Source: Clostridia bacterium
GTDB taxonomy: Bacteria; Bacillota; Clostridia; TANB77; CAG-508
Assembly (NCBI GenBank): GCA_900770415.1
Contig: CAAGKN010000007.1
Span: 1 to 64,000 of the forward strand
Length of the DNA: 64,000 nt
Direction of reading: 5' to 3'
Below the pieces are notes generated by a model, which had not been told where the DNA came from, made no database searches, and saw only the letters and a list, made by a program, of their open reading frames with translations. Below are positions 34,110 to 45,500 of this stretch, piece after piece. A program made the translations under genes and the position numbers. Every line of letters starts with the position of its first letter. Position 1 is the stretch's first letter.

Positions 34110-37100
34110 ATGGTAAAAAGAATCTATGTAGAAAAAAAGCCAGAATTTAGTGTAGAAGCAAAAGGTTTATTAAAAGACCTAAAAGAAAATCTGCTATTAG
34201 AAAATCTAGAAGATTTAAAAATAGTAAACAGATACGATGTAGAAGGCATAAATGATGAAATATTTGAAAAAGCAAAAAACACAGTATTTTCTGAACCACA
34301 AGTAGATGAATGCTTTGAAGAAGAATATCCATTCGCAAAAGAAGATAAAATATTTGGAGTAGAATATTTACCAGGACAATTTGACCAAAGAGCAAACTCA
34401 CTATCAGAATGTTTGCAAATATTAACAGAAGGAGAAAGACCGCTTGCAAAAAGTGCAAAAATATATGTTATAAAAGGAAATATAAGTACTGAAGACTTAG
34501 AAAAAATAAAAAAATATATAATAAATCCAGTAGACTCAAGAGAATGTACATTAGAAAAATTAAAAACAGTAAAAGATGAACATCCAGAGCCAAAAGACGT
34601 AGCAATAGTAGAAGGATTTATACACATGACAGACGAAGATTCAAAAAAATTCTATGATAAGTATGGGTTTGCAATGGATATAGAGGATTTAAAATTCTGC
34701 CAGAAGTATTTTAGAGATGTAGAAAAAAGAGATCCTAGCATGACAGAAATGAAAATGATAGATACATATTGGTCAGACCATTGTAGACATACAACATTCT
34801 TAAGCAAATTAGACAAAGTAGAAATAGACTGGGATTTAGCAAATAAAATATATGAAGACTACAAAAAATCTAGAGAATACGTGTATGATGGGAAAAAGGC
34901 AAAAGATATCTGCTTAATGGATGTAGCAACAATAGCAGTAAAAGAATTAAAGAAAAAAGGAATGTTAAAAGATTTAGATGAATCAGAAGAAATAAATGCA
35001 TGTAGCATACAAGCAGAAATATTGGTAGATGGAAAACCAGAAGAATACTTAATAATGTTCAAAAATGAAACACATAATCATCCAACAGAAATAGAACCAT
35101 TTGGTGGAGCAGCAACATGTTTAGGCGGAGCAATACGTGACCCATTATCTGGAAGAGTATATGTATATCAAGCAATGAGAGTAACAGGATGTGGAGATCC
35201 AAGAACATCAGTAAAAGATACATTACCAAACAAATTACCACAAAGAAAACTAACAAATGAAGCAGCAAGAGGATATAGTTCATATGGAAACCAAATAGGA
35301 TTAGCAACAGGGCAAGTTGCAGAAATATATCATCCAGGATATGTAGCTAAAAGACTAGAAATAGGTGCATTAGTAGGAGCAGCACCAAAGAAAAACGTAA
35401 TTAGAAAAGTACCAGAGCCAGGCGATTTAGTAGTTCTATTAGGTGGAAGGACAGGTAGAGATGGATGTGGAGGAGCAACAGGTTCATCAAAAGCACATAA
35501 TAGTGCATCACTTACAACATGCGGAGCAGAAGTACAAAAAGGAAATGCACCAGAAGAAAGAAAAATACAAAGATTATTTAGAAATCCAGAAGTAACAACA
35601 CTAATAAAAAGATGTAATGATTTCGGCGCAGGCGGTGTTTCCGTAGCGATAGGAGAACTTGCAGACGGATTAGAAATAAACCTAGATAAAGTTCCAAAAA
35701 AATATGAAGGATTAGATGGAACTGAACTAGCAATATCAGAATCACAAGAAAGAATGGCAGTAGTAATAGAAGAAAAAGACGTAGAAAAATTCCAAAAACT
35801 TGCAGAAGCAGAAAATATAGAATCTACAGTAGTAGCAAAAGTAACAAAAGAGCCAAGAATGAAAATGTACTGGAGAGGAAAGCTTATAGTTGACTTATCA
35901 AGAGAATTTTTAAACACAAACGGAACAGTAAAAATAGCAAACGCAAAAATAGAAAAACCAAAAGGAATACAAGAGTATTTTGAAGGAAAAAGAAAAATAC
36001 AACAAAATAAAAACAGTGTAGGGGTCGCACTCCTGGGCGACCCGCAAAACTGCATCAAAACAAACGGAAAAAATTGCTTAAAAACAGAACTTTGGAAGGA
36101 GACAATATCAGATTTAAATTGTTGTTCTCAAAAAGGATTGGTAGAAAGGTTTGACAGCTCAATAGGAGCAGGAACAGTTCTAATGCCATTTGGTGGTAAA
36201 TACCAATTAACACCTACAGAAGCTATGTGTGCAAGAATCCCAACATTAAATGGGTACACAAATTCTGGAACAATAATGAGCTTTGGATATGATCCATATC
36301 TTTCAGAAATAAGCCCATTACATGGTGCTACATTTGCAGTTATAGATTCACTTACAAAATATGTAGCATGTGGAGGAGACTATAAAAAAGCCTGGTTTAC
36401 TTTCCAAGAATATTTTGAAAAATTAAGAGAAGAGCCTACAAGATGGGGAAAACCATTAGCGGCACTTCTAGGAGCATACTTAGTTCAAGAAAAACTAGGA
36501 CTTGCATCAATAGGTGGAAAAGATTCAATGTCAGGCTCATATAACGAATTAGATGTTCCACCAACACTTACATCATTCTGTATAGGGGTTGTAGACACAA
36601 ATAAAGTAGTATCAAATGAATTTAAAAAAGCAAATTCAAATGTATATATGCTAAAAACAAAAATAACAGAAGAATTTTTACCAGATTTTGAAGATTTAAA
36701 AGAAAACTATGAATTAGTACATAAACTAATAGAAGATGGCAAGGCTATATCTGTTGCAACAGTAAGACAATTTGGAATAGCAGATACAATAACAAAAATG
36801 TGTATAGGTAATAAAATAGGTTTTGAATTTAAAGCTAATAAATGCTTATTTAAGCCACGTTATGCAACATTTATAATAGAAGCAAAAGATAAAATAGAAA
36901 ATGAAAAATTAGAACTTTTAGGAATCACTACAAATAAAAAAGAAATAAAGATATCAGAAGACGAAATATTAGACCTAGAAGAATTAATAAAAATATGGGA
37001 AGAGCCACTAGAAAAAGTATTCCCAACAAAAACAAGTGAAATAAATAAAAAAACAGAAAACATATTGTACAAACCTGCAGGGGGCACACCTCAAGTGGGC

Positions 37101-37919
37101 TCACATAAAATAAAAATAGCCAAACCAAAAATCTTTATACCAGTATTTCCAGGAACAAACTGCGAATATGATTTAGCAAAAGCATTTATAGATGCAGGTG
37201 GGGATCCTAAAATAGCGGTATTTAAAAACCTAAAACAAACAGACATAGAAGAATCTATAATTGCAATGGAAAAACTAATTAATGAATCACAAATAATAAT
37301 GCTTCCAGGCGGATTTAGTGCAGGAGATGAACCAGATGGTTCTGGTAAATTTATAGCAACAGTATTTAGAAATCCACGATTAAAAGAAGCAATTCATAAA
37401 CATTTAAATGAACAAGATGGATTAATATTGGGAATATGTAATGGATTCCAAGCATTAATAAAACTGGGATTAGTACCATATGGAGAAATTGTAGAACCAA
37501 CATCTGAAATGCCAACACTAACATATAATAACATAGCAAGACACCAATCAAAATTAGTAACAACAAAAGTAGTATCAAAATTATCACCATGGTTTAGCAA
37601 AGTAGACTTAGGAGAAGAATTTGTAATACCAATTTCACATGGAGAAGGAAAATTTGTAGCAAGCGAAAAAGTAATGCAGGAATTAATAACAAATGGACAA
37701 GTAGCAACACAATATGTAGATGAAAAAGGAAATGCAACATACGACATAGATTACAATCCAAACGGTTCAGTATATGCAGTAGAAGGAATAACAAGCAAAG
37801 ATGGTAGAATACTTGGAAAAATGGCACATTCAGAAAGAAGTTATAGAGGAAATATAATAAATGTACCAGGAAATATGGACCAAAAACTATTTGAATCAGG
37901 AATAGAATACTTTAAATAA
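34110..37919 (+). CDS. purL: Phosphoribosylformylglycinamidine synthase, single-chain
   Basis: A 1269-residue fused PurL/PurQ enzyme. It makes FGAM from FGAR, glutamine and ATP. The synthetase part has DTYWSDHCRHTTF, FKNETHNHPTEIEPFGGAAT and the second half SIGGKDSMSGSY. The C-terminal glutamine amidotransferase (from about residue 1010) has the nucleophile in ILGICNGFQ and the His/Glu pair in ISHGEGKF. A palindromic repeat (36018-36045) is present in frame near residues 637-645, between the two synthetase halves. GAGGAGAG lies before the ATG. Confidence 0.96.
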   Translation: MVKRIYVEKKPEFSVEAKGLLKDLKENLLLENLEDLKIVNRYDVEGINDEIFEKAKNTVFSEPQVDECFEEEYPFAKEDKIFGVEYLPGQFDQRANSLSECLQILTEGERPLAKSAKIYVIKGNISTEDLEKIKKYIINPVDSRECTLEKLKTVKDEHPEPKDVAIVEGFIHMTDEDSKKFYDKYGFAMDIEDLKFCQKYFRDVEKRDPSMTEMKMIDTYWSDHCRHTTFLSKLDKVEIDWDLANKIYEDYKKSREYVYDGKKAKDICLMDVATIAVKELKKKGMLKDLDESEEINACSIQAEILVDGKPEEYLIMFKNETHNHPTEIEPFGGAATCLGGAIRDPLSGRVYVYQAMRVTGCGDPRTSVKDTLPNKLPQRKLTNEAARGYSSYGNQIGLATGQVAEIYHPGYVAKRLEIGALVGAAPKKNVIRKVPEPGDLVVLLGGRTGRDGCGGATGSSKAHNSASLTTCGAEVQKGNAPEERKIQRLFRNPEVTTLIKRCNDFGAGGVSVAIGELADGLEINLDKVPKKYEGLDGTELAISESQERMAVVIEEKDVEKFQKLAEAENIESTVVAKVTKEPRMKMYWRGKLIVDLSREFLNTNGTVKIANAKIEKPKGIQEYFEGKRKIQQNKNSVGVALLGDPQNCIKTNGKNCLKTELWKETISDLNCCSQKGLVERFDSSIGAGTVLMPFGGKYQLTPTEAMCARIPTLNGYTNSGTIMSFGYDPYLSEISPLHGATFAVIDSLTKYVACGGDYKKAWFTFQEYFEKLREEPTRWGKPLAALLGAYLVQEKLGLASIGGKDSMSGSYNELDVPPTLTSFCIGVVDTNKVVSNEFKKANSNVYMLKTKITEEFLPDFEDLKENYELVHKLIEDGKAISVATVRQFGIADTITKMCIGNKIGFEFKANKCLFKPRYATFIIEAKDKIENEKLELLGITTNKKEIKISEDEILDLEELIKIWEEPLEKVFPTKTSEINKKTENILYKPAGGTPQVGSHKIKIAKPKIFIPVFPGTNCEYDLAKAFIDAGGDPKIAVFKNLKQTDIEESIIAMEKLINESQIIMLPGGFSAGDEPDGSGKFIATVFRNPRLKEAIHKHLNEQDGLILGICNGFQALIKLGLVPYGEIVEPTSEMPTLTYNNIARHQSKLVTTKVVSKLSPWFSKVDLGEEFVIPISHGEGKFVASEKVMQELITNGQVATQYVDEKGNATYDIDYNPNGSVYAVEGITSKDGRILGKMAHSERSYRGNIINVPGNMDQKLFESGIEYFK
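36018..36045. repeat. Palindromic repeat copy inside the purL coding sequence
   Basis: Gtaggggtcgcactcctggg to cgacccgc matches the intergenic copies at 52840 and 54135 except for two positions. gggtcgc (36022-36028) pairs with gcgaccc (36037-36043). It is read in frame as VGVALLGDPQ. Confidence 0.8.
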
Positions 37920-37945
37920 TTTATAAAAAAGATATTTTCAAAAGT

Positions 37946-37978
37946 AAAAATGAGGCACACATCGTATGCCTCATTTTT
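37946..37978. terminator. Bidirectional terminator between purL and leuS
   Basis: Arms aaaaatgaggca (37946-37957) and tgcctcattttt (37967-37978), serving both convergent genes. Confidence 0.85.
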
Positions 37979-37992
37979 GTTAATTCCATATT

Positions 37993-40401
37993 TTATTTTA
38001 CAACTATATTATAAATCTTATTCTTTACATAGATTTCTTTTACAATATTTTTTCCATCTAGTAAACTAGCAACAGCTTCGAGAGCCTTTGATTTTACACT
38101 TGATTCATCTTCATCTAAAGCAATTTTAATAGTTGCCTTTACTTTACCATTTATTTGAACAGGAATTTCCTTTTCACTATCTATTGTTTTAGCTTCATCA
38201 TATTTAGGCCAGCTAGATTCGCAAATTGGCTTAAATCCTAATTGCTCATTTAGTTCCTCTGTAATATGAGGAGCAATAGGGTTTAATAAAGTTAACAACA
38301 AATGATAATCCTCTTTTGTTATTTTATCCTCAGAATCAAAGCTATTAGCTAAAATCATTAATGCAGATACAGCTGTGTTATAAGCCATTGTTGTTAAATC
38401 AGTTTGCACTTTTTTTATAGTTTTGTGAATAAGTGGTTCCAATTTCTTAGAATAACCATCTCCATCACCAATTTTATCTTTTAAACGAATAACTTTGTCT
38501 ATAAAACGTTTGCAACCTCTTAGAGAATCTGTATTCCAAGGAGCATCTTGAGTATAATCACCCATAAACATTTCATAAAGCCTTAAAGTGTCTGCACCAT
38601 ATTCGTTAACTATATCATCAGGATTAATAACATTTCCTTTAGATTTACTCATTTTTTCATTGTTAGAACCTAAAACCATACCATGGCTAACACGAGTCCA
38701 AATCATCTCTTTTTTAGGAACTAAACCAATATTATATAGAAATTGAACCCAGAATCTTGCATATAGTAAATGTCTTGCAGTATGCTCCATTCCTCCGTTA
38801 TACCAGTCAACTTGTTTCCAATATTTCATAGCGTCCATAGAAGCAAATTCTTTATCATTATGAGGATCCATAAATCTTAAGAAATACCAGCTAGAACCAG
38901 CCCAGTTAGGCATTGTATCAGTTTCCCTTCTAGCCTTTCCACCACAATGAGGACAAGTTGTATTTACCCAATCGGTAATGTTTGCAAGAGGACTTTCTCC
39001 ACTTTCAGTTGGTTCATATTCTGCAACATCTGGTAACAATAAAGGCAAATCTTCTTCCTTCATTGGTTGCCATCCACATTTCTCACAATAAATCATAGGA
39101 ATAGGTTCTCCCCAGAATCTTTGACGAGAAAATACCCAATCTCTCATTTTATAATTATTTACTTTTCTAGCAATACCTTTTTCTACTAATTTATTTGTAA
39201 TAGCCTCTTTAGCTTCTTCAACAGTAAGACCAGTAAATTCTTCTGAATTAATTAATTTACAACCTTTACCTAAATAATCTTGTTTCTCAAAAGCAGATTC
39301 ACTAACATCTCTACCGTCAATAACTTGAATCATTTCCAAATTGTGCTCTACTGCATATTCAAAATCTCTTTGGTCATGAGAAGGAACAGCCATAACAGCC
39401 CCAGTTCCGTAGTCTCCTAAAACAAAGTCACCTAAAAATACAGGAACTTCTTTTCCATTAACAGGATTAATAGCCATAATTCCATCTACTCTGCAACCTG
39501 TTTTACCTTTATTTAGCTCTGTTCTATCCATAGCAGATTTTTTAGCAGTTTCTTTAATATATTCATTAACTTCATCTTTGTTTTTTACTCTAGGCATTAA
39601 TTCTTTAATTAACTTACCATCAGGAGCAATAACAAAAAATGTAATACCATAAACTGTTTCAATACAAGTTGTAAATACAGAGAAGTTACCTCCACCAACA
39701 ATTTGCACATCAAGTTCAACACCAGTAGATTTACCAATCCAGTTAATTTGGCCAAGTTTTACTCTATCAGCAAAATTAGTATCATCTAAACCTTTTAATA
39801 AATCTTCTGCATAATCGCTCATTCTAAGCATCCATTGAGATTTTTCTTTTTGCTCAACTGTACTACCACATCTTTCACAAACTCCACCAGCTGCATCCTC
39901 ATTAGATAAAACAGATTTACAAGTAGGGCACCAGTTTACAGGAATAGTATCTTTATATGCCATACCATGTTTATAAAATTGTAAGAATTGCCATTGAGTC
40001 CATTTATAATAATCTGGGTCAGTAGTAGAAAATTCACGAGACCAGTCAAAAGAAAAACCTAAATCCTTCATTTGTCCTTTAAAAGTATGAATATTTTCTT
40101 TTACAGCTTCCTTTGGGTGAATATGATTTTTAATAGCATACTGTTCAGCAGGAGCACCAAAAGCATCCCAGCCCATTGGATATAAAACATTATAACCTTG
40201 CATTCTTTTCATTCTAGCCAAAGCATCTTGAGCAGTATAGCTTCTAACATGCCCAACATGAAGACCAGCTCCAGAAGGATAAGGAAACTCTACCAATATA
40301 TAATATGGGTCCTTATTATCTCCAGTAATTGCTTTAAAACTTTGTTTTTCATCCCAATAATTTTGCCATTTTTTTTCTATTTCTTTATGATTATAATCCA
40401 T
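37993..40401 (-). CDS. leuS: Leucyl-tRNA synthetase
   Basis: A full-length class I synthetase (802 residues) that charges tRNA-Leu. The HIGH-type motif PYPSGAGLHVGHVRS, the KMSKS loop (NEKMSKSKGNVINPDD), the editing domain (TGCRVDGIMAINPVN) and the C-terminal anticodon domain are all present. The ATG at 40401 is chosen because GAGGAG lies just upstream; an in-frame ATG at 40416 overlaps that site. Confidence 0.96.
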   Translation of the reverse strand: MDYNHKEIEKKWQNYWDEKQSFKAITGDNKDPYYILVEFPYPSGAGLHVGHVRSYTAQDALARMKRMQGYNVLYPMGWDAFGAPAEQYAIKNHIHPKEAVKENIHTFKGQMKDLGFSFDWSREFSTTDPDYYKWTQWQFLQFYKHGMAYKDTIPVNWCPTCKSVLSNEDAAGGVCERCGSTVEQKEKSQWMLRMSDYAEDLLKGLDDTNFADRVKLGQINWIGKSTGVELDVQIVGGGNFSVFTTCIETVYGITFFVIAPDGKLIKELMPRVKNKDEVNEYIKETAKKSAMDRTELNKGKTGCRVDGIMAINPVNGKEVPVFLGDFVLGDYGTGAVMAVPSHDQRDFEYAVEHNLEMIQVIDGRDVSESAFEKQDYLGKGCKLINSEEFTGLTVEEAKEAITNKLVEKGIARKVNNYKMRDWVFSRQRFWGEPIPMIYCEKCGWQPMKEEDLPLLLPDVAEYEPTESGESPLANITDWVNTTCPHCGGKARRETDTMPNWAGSSWYFLRFMDPHNDKEFASMDAMKYWKQVDWYNGGMEHTARHLLYARFWVQFLYNIGLVPKKEMIWTRVSHGMVLGSNNEKMSKSKGNVINPDDIVNEYGADTLRLYEMFMGDYTQDAPWNTDSLRGCKRFIDKVIRLKDKIGDGDGYSKKLEPLIHKTIKKVQTDLTTMAYNTAVSALMILANSFDSEDKITKEDYHLLLTLLNPIAPHITEELNEQLGFKPICESSWPKYDEAKTIDSEKEIPVQINGKVKATIKIALDEDESSVKSKALEAVASLLDGKNIVKEIYVKNKIYNIVVK

Positions 40402-40576
40402 AGCATATCTCCTCATTTCTATAAAATAAATGTTAAAAAACTCTTAAAAGTGAAAGTTCCCTAAATAATATTGAAAAGATTATATAACAAAAATCAAAAT
40501 AAATAAAGTAAAAACTATTAAAAATTATAATTATCTGATATAATAGGGAAAACAATTTAGAAAGAAGGAAAAAAAC

Positions 40577-41320
40577 GTGAAAGCATTAATTACAGGAGCC
40601 TCATCAGGTTTAGGAAAAGAAATGGCAAAAATATTAAGTGAGCAAGAAATAGAACTAGTTTTAGTAGCAAGAGAACAACAAAAACTAGAAGAAGTACAAA
40701 AAGAATTAAAAACAAAAACGCAAATAATATGCATGGATTTAAGCCTTGCAGAAAATTGTGTGGAATTATATAAACAAGTAGGAGATATAGATATATTAAT
40801 AAACAATGCAGGATTTGGAACTTGCGGAGAATTTATAGAAACAGACTTAATAACAGAGCTAAACATGATAAGCACAAATGTATGTGCAGTTCATACACTA
40901 ACAAAACTATTTTTACAAGATATGTGCAAAAAGAATAGTGGATATATATTAAATGTAGCATCAATAGCAGGATTTATGCCAGGACCACAGATGGCAACAT
41001 ATCATGCTACAAAAGCGTACGTATTAAAGCTAACACAAAGTATATACGAAGAATTAAGAAAAAGAAAATCAAATGTAAAAATAAGTGCACTATGCCCAGG
41101 CCCAATAAAAACACCATTTTTAGAAAAAGCAAATGTAGAATTTAAAACAAAACTTATGACAAGCAAAGAAGTTGCAAACTATGCAATAGACAAAATGTTT
41201 GAAGGGAAATATATGATATTACCAGGAGCAAACAACAAAATGATAAGATTCTTAAGCAAAATAGTACCAGACAAAATAATAGGCAAAATCGTTTATAACA
41301 TGGAAACAAAAAGAAAATAG
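40577..41320 (+). CDS. Short-chain dehydrogenase/reductase
   Basis: A 247-residue classical SDR with the nucleotide site TGASSGLGKEMA, NNAGFG, the catalytic Ser in VASIAGF and YHATK (Tyr and Lys). Such enzymes reduce carbonyl groups using NAD(P)H. The substrate cannot be read from the sequence. It starts with GTG, has a TATAAT upstream near 40543, and is followed 14 bases later by a patatin gene, which suggests a shared lipid-related role (inference). Confidence 0.88.
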   Translation: MKALITGASSGLGKEMAKILSEQEIELVLVAREQQKLEEVQKELKTKTQIICMDLSLAENCVELYKQVGDIDILINNAGFGTCGEFIETDLITELNMISTNVCAVHTLTKLFLQDMCKKNSGYILNVASIAGFMPGPQMATYHATKAYVLKLTQSIYEELRKRKSNVKISALCPGPIKTPFLEKANVEFKTKLMTSKEVANYAIDKMFEGKYMILPGANNKMIRFLSKIVPDKIIGKIVYNMETKRK

Positions 41321-41334
41321 AGGAGGTACATTAT

Positions 41335-42175
41335 ATGAAAATAGGTCTAGCATTAGCAGGAGGAGGAATAAGAGGTGCAGCACATATAGGAGCATTAAAG
41401 GCATTAGAAGAAAACAAAATAAAAATAGATGCAATTGCTCGGAACATCGGCAGGAAGTATAGTAGCAGCCCTGTATGCAATGGAATATAAAACAAATGAA
41501 ATAATAGATTTGTTCAGAGAATTTTCCAAAGAAGCTGTTTCAATAAGCCCAAAATATATTTGGGACTCAATAAAAGAAACAAAAGAGATAAAGCTAAAAG
41601 GAATAACAACAAGTGAAAACATAGAAAAGATTGTTACGCAAGCAGCTAAAAAGAAAAAAATAAAAAATATAAAAGATATAAAAATCCCAATTGCTATACC
41701 AGCAACCGACTTAATTACAAATAAAGAAATAATATTTACAAACGATGAAAACTTACAAGGGGAAGAATATATACACGATATTGAAATTGGCAAAGCCGTA
41801 AGAGCAAGTTCAACATTTCCTGGAATGTATGCTCCATTTGAATATGAAAAATATCAATTTGTAGATGGGGGAATATTTTCAAATTTACCTGTAAAAGAAA
41901 CAAAAGAATTAGGAGCAGATAAAGTGCTTGCAGTATGCTTTAAATTAAAGAGCTCTAAAAAACAAAAAACTATGTATAATATAAGCATGCAATCAATTGA
42001 TTTAATGACTCAAAATTTGATAAGAGAGTCACTTGATGCAAGCGACTCTATACTAGAAATAGATCTAAAAGAAGTAAAACCATTCAACATGAAAAAACTA
42101 GAATTTTGCTATAAAGAAGGGTATATGCAAACACTAGATAATATAGTAAAAATAAAAAAAGAACTTGCACATTAA
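41335..42175 (+). CDS. Patatin-like phospholipase, read through one CGGN site
   Basis: A conceptual 279-residue RssA/YchK-type patatin. The oxyanion region LALAGGGIRGAAHIG is in the first frame. The nucleophile elbow GTSAGS and the catalytic Asp in FVDGGIFSNLPV are in the second. Skipping C at CGG 41440 gives Gly36, the first Gly of GxSxG. Zero-frame reading gives a short product without the active Ser. AGAGGAGG precedes the ATG. Confidence 0.9.
41440..41443 (+). other. CGGA +1 site in the patatin gene (GxSxG)
   Basis: ATT GCT CGG A: skipping C yields IAGTSAGSIVAAL. A second CGG six bases downstream is out of frame in the shifted reading (TCG GCA). Confidence 0.9.
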
Positions 42176-42180
42176 TTTAA

Positions 42181-42207
42181 GAAAAAGGAGGAGCTTCCTC
42201 CTTTTTC
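42181..42207 (+). terminator. Terminator after the patatin gene
   Basis: Gaaaaaggagga and tcctcctttttc are perfectly paired around a 3-base loop. Confidence 0.85.
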
Positions 42208-42259
42208 TCAATTATTTCCAAAAACACCTGAAAAACTTGAAAAATCTAACGAAAAACAC

Positions 42260-42288
42260 TTGAAAAAGTTTACATAAACGTATATAAT
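42260..42288 (+). promoter_or_regulatory. Promoter upstream of the surface protein genes
   Basis: TTGAAA (42260-42265), 17 bp, TATAAT (42283-42288). A second TTGACA is at 42441-42446 without a clear -10. The gap 42208-42526 otherwise shows only AT-rich sequence and a long 5' leader. Confidence 0.6.
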
Positions 42289-42526
42289 ATAAATGTATAA
42301 AAATATCATAACATAATTACATTAAATTACAAAAATGTCATAAAAATGTAATTTTTCAATAATTCTTTTTAATCTATAAGTTTCCGTAAACAAATTTAAA
42401 AAGGATGTAGAATTTATAAAATTTAATAAGAAAACACATATTGACATTAAGCGCCAAAAATGTGAGAATAATGCTATATAAATATAATATATAGTAGAAA
42501 GAAAAACAAAACCAGGAGGAAAAAAC

Positions 42527-45500
42527 ATGTTTAAAAATCTAAAAAAATCAAATGATGGAAAAATAAGCACAAAAGTGTTAGCAACATTTTTAGTTTTAAC
42601 CTTAACCTTTTCAAATTTTGCACTACTTCGGTTCATATTTAGGAAGTGGTTTAATTTCTTATGCAGCAAATGAACAGAACGAAATTACATTCGATGCAAA
42701 AATATTAGACGAAGAAGGAAAAGAAGTAAATAAAACAGACATAACATCTGAATTAAACTTGCATTTGAATATAGCTGCAAAAGAGGGAAGTTTAAAAAAC
42801 ATAAAACTAAACCTTGAAAACTGCAACTTTAAACTAAAAGATGAAATTACAATAGACCAAATAAATGCAGGAGAAACTAAAGAATTAGATTTAAAAATAG
42901 TAGCAAGAAATGATAACAAATTTAATTTAGATTTATTAAACATGGAAAGTAAAATAAAATTAACAGGTACATACTCAAACGACAACAAAACAGAAGAAAT
43001 AAGCAAAGAAAAAAGTGTTTTACTAGAATGGAATTCAGAAAACATTTATACAATGGATGATGAAACAAGAAAAGCAATAAAGATACTAGAAAATGAGATA
43101 ATAACAAATAAAACATACACAATAGATGGAGAAGAAAAAAGAGTAGTACAAGTAAAAATAAAATCAGGAATAAAAGACAATATATACCCAATAGAAAAAA
43201 CAACAATAACAGTAAATCCATTACAAATAGGAAAAATGGAAGGTAGTACATTTATAGATGAAAACGAAATAAAAGCAGAAAAAGTTGAAGTAACAGCATA
43301 TTCAACAATGGCAACAAACGGAAAAGATGGAGCAATAAACTTTGGTACAACAGAAGAAAACAAATTAGGTTCATGGCAATATGATAGCGAAAGTGGAAAA
43401 ATAACAATAACATTAAACAATAGCAAAGACGAAAATAATTGTGTAGAATGGGCAAAAAATGCAGTAGACGAATTTGTAGTTACATATATATTCAATAAAG
43501 AAGATATACAAGATGCTGCAGCGTTAAAAACAGAAGTAGAAAACAATATTAAACTTTACACAGACGAAGCAGAACACAAAAAAACAGCAAGACACTGGGA
43601 AACAAATGCAGAAAAAGATATGCTAATGGAATTAAATATACAAGTACCAGAAAAATTAAGTAAAAAGAATATAAAAACAGGAGCTGACTTTAACGAATAT
43701 TGGACACTAAATATAAGCAATACAAAAATAGGAGAAGATATACTAGCTGTTTCTGAAATAGACCAACTAAACATAGCAGATTCAAAAGATGTAAAAGCAA
43801 CTACATACTATAACGCTACATATATAAATAAAGATGAATTTGTAGACATATTAGGAGAAAATGGAACAATAGACCTAATAAATATGGAAACAGGAGAACA
43901 AATTGGAACAATAACAAAAGATAGTGTAGCACCAAATAATGAAGCATTACTTGTAGAAGAATACCCAGAAGATATAAGCCAAATAGGAATCAAAATTAGT
44001 AAGCCTATAAAAGCAGGAAAATTAAGAATAGCAAATAGCAAAACATTAGACATTTCAAATGTAGAAGAATATATTACAAAAATAAATGAGATAAATTCAC
44101 TAAAAATTAATGCAGCTGCAGGAATACAAAAAACAGGAGAAGAAGATTATATATATATAACAGAAAAAGAAAGCCAAATTGCACTAGAAGAACCAAAAAC
44201 AAATGCAGAATTAGGGCTAAATTTAGGTAAAGACAAAACAACACTACCAGTAGGTGAAGAAAACAAGGTTGATTTTACAGTTACATTATTAACAGAAGAG
44301 GATTCATGCAAGCTATTTAACAACCCAGAAATAAAAATACAATTACCAGAAAGCATAAACACTGTACAAGAAATTAAAAAAGAAAACATAATTATTCAAC
44401 ACGCAAACGGATTAGAAATAGAATCTGTAAGTGTAGAAAACATAGTTAATGAATCTACATCAGGAGAAAGCAGTAAAAATAAACAAATTAAAATAAAACT
44501 AAAAGGAAATCAAGAAGAATATGCAGAATTTGACGGACAAAATACAACAATAACATTTTCTGCAAATTTAAAAACACCAGAATTGCTACCAACAACTACA
44601 GGAGACATTAAATTAACAGTAGTAAATGGAGAAGAAGAAACAAAAGATTCAAAACAAGTAACATTTTCAGCAGAAAAAGGAATAATACTTGCAAATAGTA
44701 TCTCAAATTATAACGAAGCACAACCTGAAATAGTAGCAATAAAAGGAAACAGCAAAACAGGTTTATTAAGCGAGGAAAAATCAGCAATAGCACAAGTAAC
44801 AGGAACAATAATAAACAACACAGGGAAAGACCTAGAAAATGTAGTAGTAACAGGAAACTTCGCAGAAGCAGGTTCTACAATAAATCCTACATTAAAAGAA
44901 GAAATAACAGCAGGAAATGCAACAGTAGAATACTCTGTAGATGGACAAACATTTGAAGCATACAACCCAGAAAAAGCAAGTGAATATAAAAGCTATAAAA
45001 TAACATTTGCAAAACTAACAGATAAAACAGTAACAACATTTACATATAAAATTGAAATACCAGCAAACTTAGGTGCAAATAAATCTATGGAAAGTACATA
45101 TACTGTAAAAATAGGTAACCAAGAAGGTAAAGCGGTATCTATAAAATTGGAAACATCACAAAAAGTAGAATTAGAAGTAAAAGCTAATCCAACAAATGAC
45201 GTTGTATACGAGGGACAAGAAGTTGCGTTTACATTAGATGTAACAAATAAATCAAATATTACAGCTAAAAATGTAAATGTAGAAGTAAGCCTTCCAGAAG
45301 AATTAGATTTGGTATCAAAACCAGAGAATTTTGATATAGAAGCTGGAAAGACAATAACAAAAACAATAACAACAAAAGTAAAAGAATTACCAGAAGAAAC
45401 AAAACAAAAAGATATTACAACAACAATAAAAGCAATACCAAATGGCAAAGAAGATCAAGCAAAAACAACAGAAGTAAAAAATGTAGTGAAACAAGCATTA

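Noticed and set aside
37074..37105. Second palindromic repeat in purL (gggggcacacctcaagtggg region)
   Set aside because: Only weak self-complementarity and no close match to the other repeat copies; the encoded linker could be native.
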